NCBI GenBank assembly: GCA_028641055.1
Contig: CM054063.1
Location: 47,427,920 to 47,491,919 of the forward strand
Length of the DNA: 64,000 nt
Direction of reading: 5' to 3'
Origin: Alopecurus myosuroides
Lineage: Eukaryota; Streptophyta; Magnoliopsida; Poales; Poaceae
Below are positions 1 to 10,057 of the stretch, piece by piece. The notes under the pieces were generated by a model. That model was not told the DNA's origin and ran no database searches. It worked only from the letters and a program-made list of their open reading frames with translations. Every line of letters begins with the position of its first letter. Position 1 is the first letter of the stretch. Position numbers and translations under genes: made by a program.

Positions 1-1000
1 TGCACGAGGACATAAAACATGATGAGTAATGCCATCTTTCTGGAAGAAGCTAATTAATTTTTCATACTCACCACCCTAATCAGTTTGCATAGTGATTATC
101 TTTCTATCAATTTTTCGCTCAACAAGTTGCTGAAAATTGAGAAAGACTTGATAAACATGAGAATGATTCTTGAGTAAGTAAATCCAAGTAAATATACTAA
201 AATCATTGATAAGTTTACATAATAAGCATGTTTTCCAACAGAAATAGGTGCTGGACCCCATACATCTAAGAAGACTTGTTCGAAAGGAACAATAGACGCA
301 CTAGGGTAACCGATGACTCTTAGCTAGCTGACAGGGATAAAAAATATATTGGGTTTATTTGCGGTGAATGCGAAATATTATTCTTCCTAAGAACTTGATG
401 TAACAAAGAAGCTAGGATGTCATAAGCGACAATGCCATGCCGAAGATGATGACTTTATTGTGACGTAAGCTTGCTTTAATGACCCGGTAGTAGATGACAC
501 TAACGGGTAGAGACCACCACGACAAGGTCCCTTATGCAGAATTCTCCTTGTGGCTTGATCCTTAATCAAAAAGAAATGTGGGTGAAACTCAAGAAAAACA
601 TGATTATCAAGAGCGAGTTTATGAACACATAGTAGATTCTTAGATGCACTAGGAACGTGCAGAACATTTTTAAGATGCAAAGAACTATGGGGAGTGCACA
701 ATATTGACTGACCAACATGATTAATTTGCATAAGGTTACCATTGGCCGTATGAACTCGATCACGTCATGTGTACTTATCATGTGATGAAAGTTTGCTCAG
801 CTCGCTGGTGATGTGATTCGTTGCGCCAGTGTCGGAATACCAATTGGTATCCAAACGATATGAAGCCACATGAGCACCCGTGACACCCTTGTCACCGTCA
901 TCATCATTGTTGTCATCCTTGTACATTCACCGACAATCACTCGCGAGGTGACTGTGTATATTGCAGATCTGGCATGTCACGTCCACATAGGGCGTAGGAG
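1..1000 (-). pseudogene. Degenerate Ty1/copia polyprotein fragment (gag zinc knuckle to integrase)
   Basis: The minus strand reads in gag-to-pol order and is cut by the window edge. A CX2CX4HX4C zinc knuckle (CQICNIHSHLASDC) lies at 933-974. A GAG-pre-integrase stretch at 731-420 (FFLIKDQATRRILHKG) follows. An integrase core at 261-1 ends near GGEYEKLISFFQKDGITHH. The catalytic-region motif QTDWGGE has become QTD, stop, GGE at about 80-92, and the frames change several times, so this copy cannot encode a working protein. The order of domains is that of Copia elements. No LTR of this copy lies inside the window, so its full length and lineage are unknown. It is separate from Copia-A, which starts at 2926. 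Confidence 0.85.
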
Positions 1001-1250
1001 CACGTCCATGACGACGACCATCATCGTGCCTACCCCCATCATCACATCCACGTTGCTGAAACCGGCGGCCTTGATTGTCGTCACCTTGATATCCATCATA
1101 GCGGTCACGGTAATCATCACGATCTCCGCGGTAGCCACGCTCCTCTTGGCGATAGTAGCCACGATCATCACCGCGGCCACGGTACTCCTGCCGTCCACGG
1201 TCAAGCTCCCCATGGAAGAACCTCTATGGGATCACCTTTATGGCCAAGCT
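1001..1250 (-). mobile_element. Probable gag-coding remainder of the same Copia fragment
   Basis: This stretch continues upstream (minus strand) of the zinc knuckle. It is rich in codons for Arg, Gly, Asp and Tyr, as expected of the basic linker before a Copia gag knuckle. The upstream gag domain is missing and the sequence changes character near 1250. An open frame of about 200 codons on the plus strand here is only the reverse complement of this low-complexity linker. Confidence 0.5.
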
Positions 1251-2290
1251 CCCCATGGGAGGACCTCCACGAGAAGAGACGGGGGAGACCAGCGGTACAA
1301 GGGCCAGGCGAGGGCCGGAGATGAGCTAGGTTGGTTGTGCTCGCAACCTCATGGAAGCACATCTATGAGAGCATATCCATGGACAAACTCTAAATCGGAG
1401 CACCTAGATAAGAGGAGGCGGGGGATGCCGGCACTAGGAGGGCCAAGCGACGGTCCAAGCGGACAGAGGCCGTGAAGGGAGCCGGAGCGCTTTCTCCGAC
1501 AAAGCTCAATTTGTACGTAAACATACTGACTTGTTGGGGAAGAAAAAGACCGCGTTTCTAGTTCCACGATATACGGAATCTGTTCCATCGCGTCCGATTT
1601 CAACCCATAAAACACTTTTTCTGCGACGTTTTCGGTTCCATGATATACGTGTTCTGCTAGAGTTCCTCTAAAGTTCCATGAAAACATTCTATCTTAAGGG
1701 GTCAATTTTGCTTGTCAAATCATGCAAACACGCAGGCAAAACAAGAATAACATTTTGCAATCGTGTGCTCCATTTTTTATTTGAGATTGCTACTTTTCTT
1801 TAGTGAATTATGTTCGATATTGCTTTGAGAAAGTACAATGCAAACGGTAATTAACGGGGCAATGGAGCAAAAAAAAAAAGGCATTTGAAACTCAGGCCAC
1901 ATGTAGCTTTTTTATTTTGAAAATTTTGAAAACGGTATCTTAAAGTTTCAAAATATTCTATGAATAAATCTGTATGTTGCCAATGATATCATCGATAATT
2001 ATGCAAATGTCAACATGGACAAATTATGACAATATTGTCTCTTTTATGTAGTGGGCAATAAATTGTATTTCGGGTTAAGATTTTACACATTATTGGCTAT
2101 ATGTATATGTATTTTACAAAACATGGAACTTTAAATTTTGTTTTTTTAAATGTTTTACGTGTAGCCCAAGAGCCAAAACAAGAGTTCAGCCATACCTTCG
2201 TTGCCCAAAGAGAGAGAAAAAAGTCATACTTTTTTTTTGAGAATAAGAAAAAAGTCATACCCCAATAACAGGTTCTTGATTCACTTTTGT
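1251..2290. other. Intergenic stretch with no recognised gene
   Basis: No convincing coding frame, LTR end or terminal inverted repeat was recognised. The first 250 bases are GC-rich with small internal repeats (CCAAGCTCCCCATGG occurs twice near 1201-1260). The rest is AT-rich with homopolymer runs at about 1869 and 2227. Part of 1550-1690 contains two related phrases ('GGTTCCATGATATACG' and 'AGTTCCACGATATACGG') that suggest an old repeat, unassigned. Confidence 0.5.
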
Positions 2291-2456
2291 TGGGCTTATC
2301 TCTGCCGCAACGTGTCCACATCGGCTGGCCAGTTGAATAGGCCAAAAATCTTTGTAAGAACACGGCCCAATTAGCAGTACAGGAGCTACAGCCTCCCTAT
2401 TTCTGAGGCGTTTAGTACCACACTGCTCCCGTACATGACACCGAGCGTGCTTATAA
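2291..2456 (+). promoter_or_regulatory. Monocot snRNA-type RNA polymerase III promoter (MSP, USE, TATA)
   Basis: An upstream sequence element (USE) resembling the plant consensus RTCCCACATCG lies at 2413-2424 (TAGTACCACACTG). TTATAA lies at 2451-2456. The gap between them is about 25 bp, which is the spacing of Pol III snRNA genes; Pol II snRNA genes in plants have about 10 bp more. From TTTAG to TTATAA is 40 bp, the same as in the commonly used wheat U6 promoter as I recall it. Copies of the monocot-specific promoter motif RGCCCR are present upstream: GGCCCA at 2364-2369 and the inverse TGGGCT at 2291-2296. The USE has one or two mismatches. The known U6 and U3 start sequences do not follow. 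Confidence 0.65.
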
Positions 2457-2477
2457 GCTGGCCTCGGAAGCAGGAAC

Positions 2478-2589
2478 GCATCGTGCGGTAAGCACGATGA
2501 GCTATATACAAATCCTGATTATATATTCAGTTTACTTTCAGTACTGCATGCATACATCGGCAATCCGACACGGGTTGAACAGCACTTTT
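2478..2589 (+). ncRNA. Candidate short Pol III transcript of unknown class
   Basis: By analogy with wheat U6, transcription from the TATA box at 2451 would start near 2478. At that point is a perfect 8-bp hairpin, CATCGTGC (2479-2486) and GCACGATG (2492-2499) with loop GGTAA. The first Pol III-type terminator, TTTT, is at 2586-2589, giving an RNA of about 110 nt. I could not match it to U6, U6atac, U3, 7SL, MRP or telomerase RNA: no U6 ACAGAGA box and no plant telomere template was seen. It may be an unrecognised small RNA or a decayed snRNA gene. Its existence is inferred from the promoter, the hairpin and the terminator only. Confidence 0.35.
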
Positions 2590-2840
2590 GATAATCTGAC
2601 ACTAATTTTACTCAACTCTGAAAGCTTCAAGCTGTGTATGTGCGTCTTATCTGAACTTGTCTCCACAGCTCCGAAACATTGGTTATTTGAAAAAGAACTA
2701 TTTTTTGTTCTTTTAATAAGTACGCTAGATTTACAGTTCTGTTTTATGTTTACAGAAACGGATTATCTAATTTTAGGGAAATTATCTTAACCGCAGGCCA
2801 TTGAGCGCGTCGTCAATTTCCCAAAACCAATCGTGACCGT
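2590..2840 (+). other. AT-rich spacer, no gene seen
   Basis: The spacer is AT-rich with several T runs (for example 2701-2706). A 97-codon open frame covering 2497-2790 has no recognisable domain and overlaps the candidate RNA, so it is not called as a gene. Confidence 0.4.
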
Positions 2841-2853
2841 TCACCAAAAAAAG

Positions 2854-2923
2854 TATAAACCACCTGCACGCCCGTCCCTAACCTCCTCCCAGTCCACTCC
2901 CAAAGCCACCGCACTCCATCATG
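2854..2923 (+). promoter_or_regulatory. TATA box, C-rich leader and ATG interrupted by Copia-A
   Basis: TATAAA at 2854-2859 is followed by a C-rich leader and an ATG at 2921, 62 bp downstream. The C-rich leader is typical of plant 5' UTRs. Copia-A inserted directly after ATGCC, so any gene starting here was split at its start codon. The continuation is at 53708. Confidence 0.4.
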
Positions 2924-2925
2924 CC

Positions 2926-3132
2926 TGTCAGAGCCACAGCGAGTTTGCGAGAGATTTGTGCAACACTGATTCTATTGATTGCCGGTGGTACACTTATCTA
3001 GTACAGGAGCTCAACTAACTAATACACAAAGATATCCTGAAGAATAGGTCCTAGATACGTTACACATATACTGATATACACCACTAGGACCACTATATAT
3101 CTACACACACATAGAACACACGTTTGGTAACA
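2926..3132 (-). repeat. 3' LTR of Copia-A
   Basis: Read on the minus strand, the LTR starts TGTTACCAAACGTG and ends GGCTCTGACA. It aligns along its full length with 53507-53702. Shared landmarks include the segment around GTGCAACACT(G/A)ATTCTATTGATTGCC and 'AATAGGTCCTAGATACGTTAC'. An 11-bp length difference between the LTRs and scattered substitutions indicate age. Confidence 0.85.
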
Positions 3133-3162
3133 CCCGGCCGCAGTCGAGTCGTCGTCGCCGGG

Positions 3163-5210
3163 CTAGACACAGAGACTGGACCTAAATGCTTGAAAGGAGT
3201 TCGTCGGCAAACCTTTGGTCATGATGTCTGCTAGTTGTTGAGTGGTTGGAACGTGTACAACTCGAAACTCTCCAAGGGCCACTTTTTCACGAACAGAGTG
3301 GATATCCAACTCAATGTGTTTAGTCCGCCGATGATGAACAGGATTGGTAGACAAATACACAGCTGAGACATTGTCGCAGAATACGGCAGTAGCCTTTGGA
3401 AGAGAGCAGCCAAGCTCATCGAGTAGTTGTCGGAGCCAAACGCAGTCAGCGACAACATTAGCCACCACACGGTACTCAACTTTCGCACCGGAGCAAGAGA
3501 CAGTGCCCTGCCGTTTGGAAGACCAGCTGACAAGAGCACTGCCAAGGTAGATGCAATACCCTGATGTTGATCGGCGGGTATCGGAGCAGCCGGCCGGCCC
3601 AATCTGCGTCGGAATAGGCCACGATGTCGGTGGAGTTGGTGGCAGGAAGGAGAAGCCCAGAGGTGGTAGTGCCACGGACATAGCGCAAAATGTGTTTGAT
3701 TAGAGCAAGATGACAGTCGTGTGGATCATGCATGTTTAAGCAAGCCTGCTGAACGACGTAGGCCATGTCTGGTCTGGTCATTGTGAGCTATTAAAGACCC
3801 CCTGCCAGGCTACAATATTCAGTTGGATCGGAGACTGGGATGCTGGTGTCAGCAGAGACTTTAGGGAGTGTGTCAATTGATGTAGTGGATGGCTTGCACT
3901 GGAGCATGCCGGCGCGCCTAAGGAGCTTGTCGGCATATTTAGTTTGGCTGAGGAAGAAACCACTCGGGGTACGACGGACTTGAATGCCAAAGAAGTAATG
4001 GAGGGCATCTTTCATGGCGAATTCATGCTGCAGCTTTGAGACGAGTTCAGTGAGAAGCGCCGAGGAGGAAGCAGTCAGAACTATGTCGTCCACATACAAC
4101 AGCAGGAAGGCAGTACCCCTGCCCCGCCGGAAAATGAACAGCGAGGCGTCAGACTTGGACGTGGCAAAGCCGATGGTCGTAGCAAAGCTAGCAAACCGTC
4201 GGAACCATGCCCGCGGGGCTTGTTTCAGTCCGTAGAGGGATTTGTCAAGTCTGCAGATGTGATCGCGCCGGGCCGAGTCGATGAAGCAAGCAGGTTGGTA
4301 GCAGTAGACTTACTCGTCAAGGACACCATGAAGAAAGGCGTTCTTCACGTCAAGCTGGTGCGCTGGCCAGCCACGGGAGCACCGTCCTGACCGTAGTGGG
4401 CTTGCCAACAGGGGAGAAGGTTTCGCCAAAGTCAATGCCCGAGCGTTGGGTGAAGCCGCGGACAACCCAACGGGCCTTGTACCGCTCCAAGGAACCATAT
4501 GCACGACGTTTGTACCTGAAAATCCACTTGCCGGTGACCACATTAGTTCGAGGAGGGCGAAGGACGAGAGTCCAAGTAGAATTGGACAGGTGAGCATCGT
4601 ATTCATCCTGCATGGCGGCACGCCGGTGGGGATCACGGAGAGCCTCGCGAGCAGAGGTGGGCAAGGGAGAGATGGGTGTCTCGGTCAGGTGAGCATAGCG
4701 CGGGTTTGTCTTTGAGATGCCGTGACGCGCGTGGGTGTTCATTGGGTGGAGCGGGGCCGCAGGGGGCGAAGGAGGAGAGGTAGAGGACTGTGTGGGCGTT
4801 GCTTGGGTAGACGAGGTGGACGGGGCCTGCGAAGAGCCGGGCGGCGTGGATGCACGCGATGAGTTGTTGGGGAGCCAGGTAGTGTGGTCAACATGATCCA
4901 GGGGATGTGGATCTGTAACAGATTCTTTCACACGAGGAGGTGGATCGGAGGACGTTTGACAGGAAACTCCACGAAAGTTACGTGTCGAGAGAAAATAATG
5001 CGACGGGGTGAGAGGATCGTAACAACGATATCCCTTTCTCTCGTCAGGGTATCCGAGGAATATGCATGCGACAGACCGGGCGTATAGTTTGTGGGGTGCA
5101 GTGGCCGCGAGATTGGGATAACACAGGCATCCAAACATGCGTAGGTGATGAAAATCTGGCCTGCGATTGTGGATCAACTCGAATGGTGTTGTGAGGAGGT
5201 TAGGCTTGCA
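3163..5210 (-). pseudogene. Copia-A pol, 3' half: integrase C-terminus, reverse transcriptase, RNase H
   Basis: On the minus strand the end of integrase is seen from 5210 (CKPNLLTTPFELIHNRRPDFHHLRMFGCLCYPN). RT begins near 4640 and includes WIFRYKRRAYGSLERYKARWV and the catalytic YVDD (MYVDDIVLTASS, about 4099-4064). RNase H follows (YSDADWAG near 3610, then LVSWSSKRQ, FCDNVSAVYLS and TKHIELDIHSVREK). The three parts lie in different frames, so frameshifts have broken the gene. The RNase H ends at 3163, just inside the 3' LTR. The polyprotein would have made cDNA from the element RNA in virus-like particles. Confidence 0.85.
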
Positions 5211-5419
5211 GTTAAACCCACCATCTTAATAATTTTTTTGAACTATGTGAGATACAAAAATATAAATATGTAGATGGAGATATTATTAAGCTAAAATTGT
5301 TTCATTTATCTTTAAGAGGAAGAGCTAAAGAATGATTGCTATCTTTGTCTAGAAATAGTATTGATTCTTGGAGGTAGGTGGAGGTGCTTCAGCCCACCAG
5401 CGCGGAGGTGTGAACATAT
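5211..5419. other. Filler-like segment with a second, diverged integrase fragment
   Basis: Between intact Copia-A pol and the LTR of Gypsy-B lie about 155 bases of AT-rich DNA (5216-5370). They are followed by about 45 bases (5371-5415) that again resemble the Copia integrase codons for PPRW-ALATSTYLLNR. The true copy of that segment is at about 8824-8880. The duplicate has small deletions relative to it. This looks like filler DNA copied in during repair of a break, perhaps the same event that truncated Gypsy-B. Confidence 0.45.
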
Positions 5420-6903
5420 TGTTGATAGCAAGTATAGGGGGTGTATCGTAGTACTTTCGATAAATAAGAGTGTCGAATCCAACGAGGAGCAGAAGGTGTT
5501 GACAAGCAGGTTGGATAGAGAATTAACTGTAAACACTAGCAAACAGGTTTTTGGTGGTTTTTGAAATAGCAGGTAAATAAAAAGCAAGTAAATAAAAGAC
5601 ATAATTGCAACGAGTGGTCCAATCCTTTTGAGATCTAAGGACAAGCCAGTTGTTCTACTTATGATTACCAAACGTTCTCGAGGACACATGGGAATTTCGT
5701 CAAGTGCTTTTGATTAATATTTATTGGTTCGTTAAGTGTTGTGTGGGTGAACCTATACTAATGCACCGCCCAATTAGGACTAATACATACCTGTGATTAT
5801 ACCCCTCGTAAGCATCCACAAATATAATAAAGTAATTAGGATAAATCTAACCATGGCCTTAAAACTCCAGGATGCTACACTCCCTCGTGCATCGGTTTCC
5901 TAACGGGGGTTTAGGTTTCTGTCACTCCGGCAACCCCACAATTAGTAGACAAATACACAATGCATCCTCCTAGGCTCATAAAAGTGAAGTATCATGTAGT
6001 CGATTTTCACACGACACCACTAGAAGAATAGTACCACAACTTAAATACCAAACCACTAGATATTATTTCAACATAATTCCACTACTAACATCATGACTTC
6101 TCCCATGTCCTCAAGAACTAAACGAACTACTCACAAGATATCATATGGATCATAATCAGAGGTGATATAATGGATAATAACAATCTGGTCATAAAGTGTA
6201 AACACCGATAAATCTCACAAGCATCAACTACTAACAAGTAATCCACGCCGGGAGAGAGATCTAGTGAAGAATAACGGTAAAGACCCGTAATTGTTACATC
6301 ATGATGAAGGTGGACGGTGAGGGTGATGGTGCTAGTGGTGATGATGATGACGATGACGATCTTGATGATGCCCGGAGCAATGACGGTGACGATGGCGATG
6401 ATTCCCCCTCTTCGGGGAGGAATTTCCCTGGCAGATTTCTCCCTGCACGAGAGATCTTCTCTCTGTGTTGTTTTTCGCCCCGAGGCGGCAGCGTAATATT
6501 TCTTCGATGATGTTCTGGGGCTTAGGGTTCCCTCGGGGTCAAGTACACGAAAGAGAGCGCCCAGAAGTGGGCCAGGGGGCCAGACCACCCCCAGGCGCGG
6601 CCAAGGAGGAGGAGCGCCGCCTGGTGGTGTGGGCCCTAGGTGGCCCCCTCCGGGTCCTCTTCTGGCTGGCTTCCTCCTCGGGACTTGACTTCTCGTATAC
6701 CCCCTTCTTCTTCTGATCTTCTGAAATAGGGTATCTCGACGATGCTTTTTCCATCAGATTTCTGGTCCCGGTGTTTCTTCTCCAAAAATTATGGAACATG
6801 CAAAATAAGATAAAATAACATAAGTAATGCATCATAACATGAAATATATCGATGAATAACAGAAAATAACAATATAAAATAGTGATGCAAAATGGACGCA
6901 TCA
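5420..6903 (-). repeat. 3' LTR of Gypsy-B
   Basis: The minus strand starts TGATGCGTCCATTTTGCATC at 6903 and ends near CTTGCTATCAACA at 5420, 1484 bp. The LTR is bounded at its start by a purine-rich tract. A (GAT)-rich patch at 6301-6400 encodes only low-complexity Asp runs on the plus strand. Confidence 0.75.
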
Positions 6904-6919
6904 ACTCCCCCCAAGCTTA
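6904..6919 (-). other. Polypurine tract of Gypsy-B
   Basis: The minus strand reads AAGCTTGGGGGGAGT directly before the LTR start TGATGCG. This is the usual place and composition of the primer for plus-strand DNA synthesis. Confidence 0.75.
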
Positions 6920-8818
6920 GACCTCGCTTGTCCCCAAGCGAAACTGAACTCAGTAAACATGAACATATGTTTATGGAGTGAGGTGTCGATAAATAAAATA
7001 CGGACAAGAAACATCACATCTATCAAAGCATAAGTCATTTTAGAAAAAAACTTCCTCTCATATAATCAAACTTGAAACAAGTAGAGGAAATCACAATAAA
7101 GGTGCAAACAGAAATCACAATTGGCGAAGGCAAACTTCGTTCTTGGTCAGAGAACAATTAACAGTGTACTTATCTTTCGATTAGAGTCTTTATACTAGAG
7201 CTTATATTGCAGAGTTTATCATGCTCAGTTATAATAGTCTCTTTGCAGTCATTGGTAACTTCCAAACTGGTATTCAAATAGATAAAAGCATTTGTACTAA
7301 ACAAGGAAAAATAAAGGACATGATTGAGTAAATCAACATATAGATGTATGGATCACAACAACTCAAATGCTTGCTTAAGAAAGAAAGGAGCAGGTTTACT
7401 GACTCAACATAAAGGTATAAGATAGGCCCTTCGCAGAAGGAAACAGGATAACTCATGTGCTAGAGCTTTTCATTTGATAAAACAGAGTATTGAAAAAAAA
7501 TTTGAGAGTGGTGTATGTTTATGTAAACGAATGGCAAACAGAAAATACAGTACGTCACAAGCCGACTAGACTTCACAAGAGCGGCTCCGATTGAAGGACG
7601 TAACTCGTATAGAAGGTCATCCCTCTTTCTCTTTTGTTTACACAATTATCCTTTGACTGATAAACCAGGGCAAGAATAGTGAAGAGAATCGGTATTATTA
7701 TGTTTGGGGCTGGGAACCCCGCTACCAGCTCTTCTAGCATTTGGATAAGAGGATGAAGCCACTAGTCAAGGTGTGTAAAGTTCAATCAACAAGTGAGATA
7801 AAGATTCTCTATTTGCGTCCTCATGAGCTAAAACAGGGGCACAAAATAGGTGTAATTTTGAAAGTTTTAAAGGTAGCACACAAGCAAATTACTTGGAGTG
7901 GCGGTTAAATACCACATATAGGTAGGTATTGTGGACACAAATACCAAGATTTTGGGGCTCAAGGTTTGGATGCACGAGAAGCATTCCCTCTCAGTACAAG
8001 TTTTTGGCTAGCAAGGCTGGATATCAAGCATAAGAGTTGAGGGAAAACAAACAAATATACATATGATAAAACCAATCATGCAATCTTCCTTGGAGGTACA
8101 AACAATTTTACTTGAGAATACTAAGCTTATGAGCTAACAACAAAGAAAGATCATGTAATAATATATCTGCATGCAATTCCCTCTTTTCTACTTAAGTCTC
8201 AACGTATTGTTGCTACTGACCAATGCTAAGTTTGCCAAAACCAACTAGACGAACTTGAAGCTCCAAAATTGATGACAATACTAATAACAAGATCAACCAT
8301 ATAACAAAAAATGCAAACTTAAATAAAGTGTAGAAAGTGGATGATGAAACTTCTCATTAATATTCCATTACGACAACTCAAACCAAGGGATACAACGATA
8401 ATCAACTAAAGAGTGATACTTCCATACTGCAAACCATCCTATATGACATTTTCTCTACTCATGATATGACTCTACTAAAAGGTAAAAAGGTGAAAGATAA
8501 AGGTGTGATACCGCGGCACTCCCCCAGGCTTGGAACAAGCCAAGGGGATGCTAATACAAATGACGAATCAATTCTTCAGTTGTGGTGGTGAATCCTTCTC
8601 AATAAGCGTATCAATAGATTTCTTCAAATCTTCAACTGTGAATATAAGCATACACATCATATCCGTATTGTACTCAATACGGTTTGCGTGCCTGTCAGAC
8701 GGTGTATTCCAGCCATCAAGTTTTTTTTCCCACACTTCCTTAGGTCGAGAACTTTCTCTATCTACACGGTTAGAACGATCCATATCCCATCAAGAAGGCA
8801 ACATTAATCTATCCTCAA
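6920..8818 (-). other. Internal region of Gypsy-B, mostly non-coding
   Basis: No polymerase domain was found. A 71-codon minus-strand frame at 8783-8568 (MDRSNRVDRESSRPKEVW) may be a gag remnant near the truncation point. The segment at 7440-7950 matches the corresponding non-coding 3' part of Gypsy-C, so this is a conserved family feature rather than random DNA. Confidence 0.55.
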
Positions 8819-10057
8819 TGCCGGTTTAGGAGATAGGTGGAGGTGGCTAACGCTTCAACACCCCAGCGCGGAGGCATGAAGAAGAAGGGTGTGAACGCCA
8901 TCGTTAATGGTGCGCAGAATTCGCTCGGCCTTTCCATTTTGCTGGGAAGTGTACGTGCATGTGAGGCAAAGGAGAGTCCCACTGGACTCGAGGAGCGAGC
9001 GATTAGCGAGGTTGTCGAATTATTTTCCATTGTCTGTTTGGAAGGCGAGGATGGGACGATGGAATTGAGTTTGTACGTAGGCGTAGAAGAGGGAGATAAG
9101 GCGGTGAACTTCAGACTTGCGATGGATAGGGAAAGTCCAGACATAATGTGTAAAATCGTCAAGAATTACCAAGTAATATTGATAGCCAGATACACTGAGT
9201 ACGGGACTGTCCATAAATCACAATGACAAAGCTCAAAGTGAAAACTAGTTTGAGTGGAAGATGGAGAAAATGGTAGCCTAGTATGTTTGCCCAAACGACA
9301 TGCATTACAATGAGTCGAGGGGATTTTATTAAAGCTGAATCAAAAGTAAGAGGCGGCTTTGGCGAGGATAGCGGCACCAGTATGGCCGAGACACTGGTGC
9401 CACAAGTCGGCGGTGACGGTAGTGTTGAGGCAGTGGCGAGGTTGAACGAGTGAGTAAAGGTCGCCCGTGGAGTCACATCGGAGAAGAACTGTCCGCGTTG
9501 CCAAATCCTTTATAGAAAAACCATGTGGGTCAAATTCAACAGACACGGAATTAATGAGAGAAGGGGAAACAAGAATTTCACATAGAGAGAGAGAGAGAGA
9601 GAGAGATGAGGTGGGAAGGGTAGCAGAACCAATACCGGTGATGGGCAAGGAGGATCCAGCTTGACGAATGAGCCGCGGCGACCGCGCGCCATGTGGGGAA
9701 CGGCGTGCTGGAGGGTGGAGGCTTTTGTCCAGGCCGCGCAGGACATTGCTGACGAGATCGCGTTCCTTGATGCAGTGGGCGAGATCCCCGAGAGTGTCGG
9801 CCATGTGCTTGAGTTTGGAGGTGTACTTGATGACAGACAGAGTCCCTTGGTTGAAGTTGTGGAACTCGTCTAGGAGATACGTGGCGCGGGCGTCGCGATT
9901 TCTGCGGAAGAGAGAGTGGACGAAGCGCCAGAGGGTGTACGCTGTGTCCTTGCGACTCTCAATGATCTCCAAGGTCGAGGGTGTGATAGTGGTGTTGTAC
10001 CAGGAGACAATGGCGAAGTCGTTAAGGATCCAGTCGAAGGAGCCCTGCGCCGCCGAG
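8819..10057 (-). pseudogene. Copia-A gag and integrase N-terminal half
   Basis: On the minus strand, gag (UBN2-like) continues from the Gypsy-C insertion site: SFDWILNDFAIVSWYNTT, LDEFHNFNQGTLSVIKYTSKLKHMAD and ERDLVSNVLRGLD (about 10050-9720). GAG-pre-integrase follows (EFDPHGFSIKDLATRTVL, then LWHQCLGHTG near 9390), and then integrase (YYLVILDDFTHYVW and FQTDNGK at 9180-9020, ending LLNRH at 8819). The protease catalytic segment cannot be recognised between gag and pre-integrase. A (GA)n microsatellite sits at about 9582-9606 in that gap. Several frameshifts are present. Joining this block to 53220 restores the gag order, which confirms Gypsy-C as a later insertion. Confidence 0.8.

Larger units (their letters stand above)
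5420..8818 (-). mobile_element. Gypsy-B: Gypsy element truncated at its 5' end, inside Copia-A integrase
   Basis: It holds one LTR (5420-6903), a polypurine tract and part of the internal region. The 5' LTR, primer site and pol are absent. The internal DNA from about 7440 to 7950 is clearly related to 48630-49210 of Gypsy-C, in the same orientation. Copia-A integrase resumes at about 8819 with LLNRH on the minus strand. The element entered Copia-A independently of Gypsy-C. No right-hand TSD can be seen because that end was lost. Confidence 0.75.

Noticed and set aside
870..1475. 201-codon plus-strand frame rich in Val, Ile and Thr
   Set aside because: It is the reverse complement of the Copia gag knuckle and its basic linker; the zinc knuckle on the minus strand shows the true direction.
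2497..2790. 97-codon plus-strand frame
   Set aside because: No domain, overlaps the candidate Pol III RNA and lacks any gene context.
2478..2800. U6, U3, MRP or telomerase RNA behind the Pol III promoter
   Set aside because: No U6 ACAGAGA box, no U3 start, and no CTAAACCC-type telomere template was found within about 300 bp.
9582..9606. (GA)n run, and a similar run near 15494
   Set aside because: Ordinary microsatellites inside decayed retrotransposon DNA.
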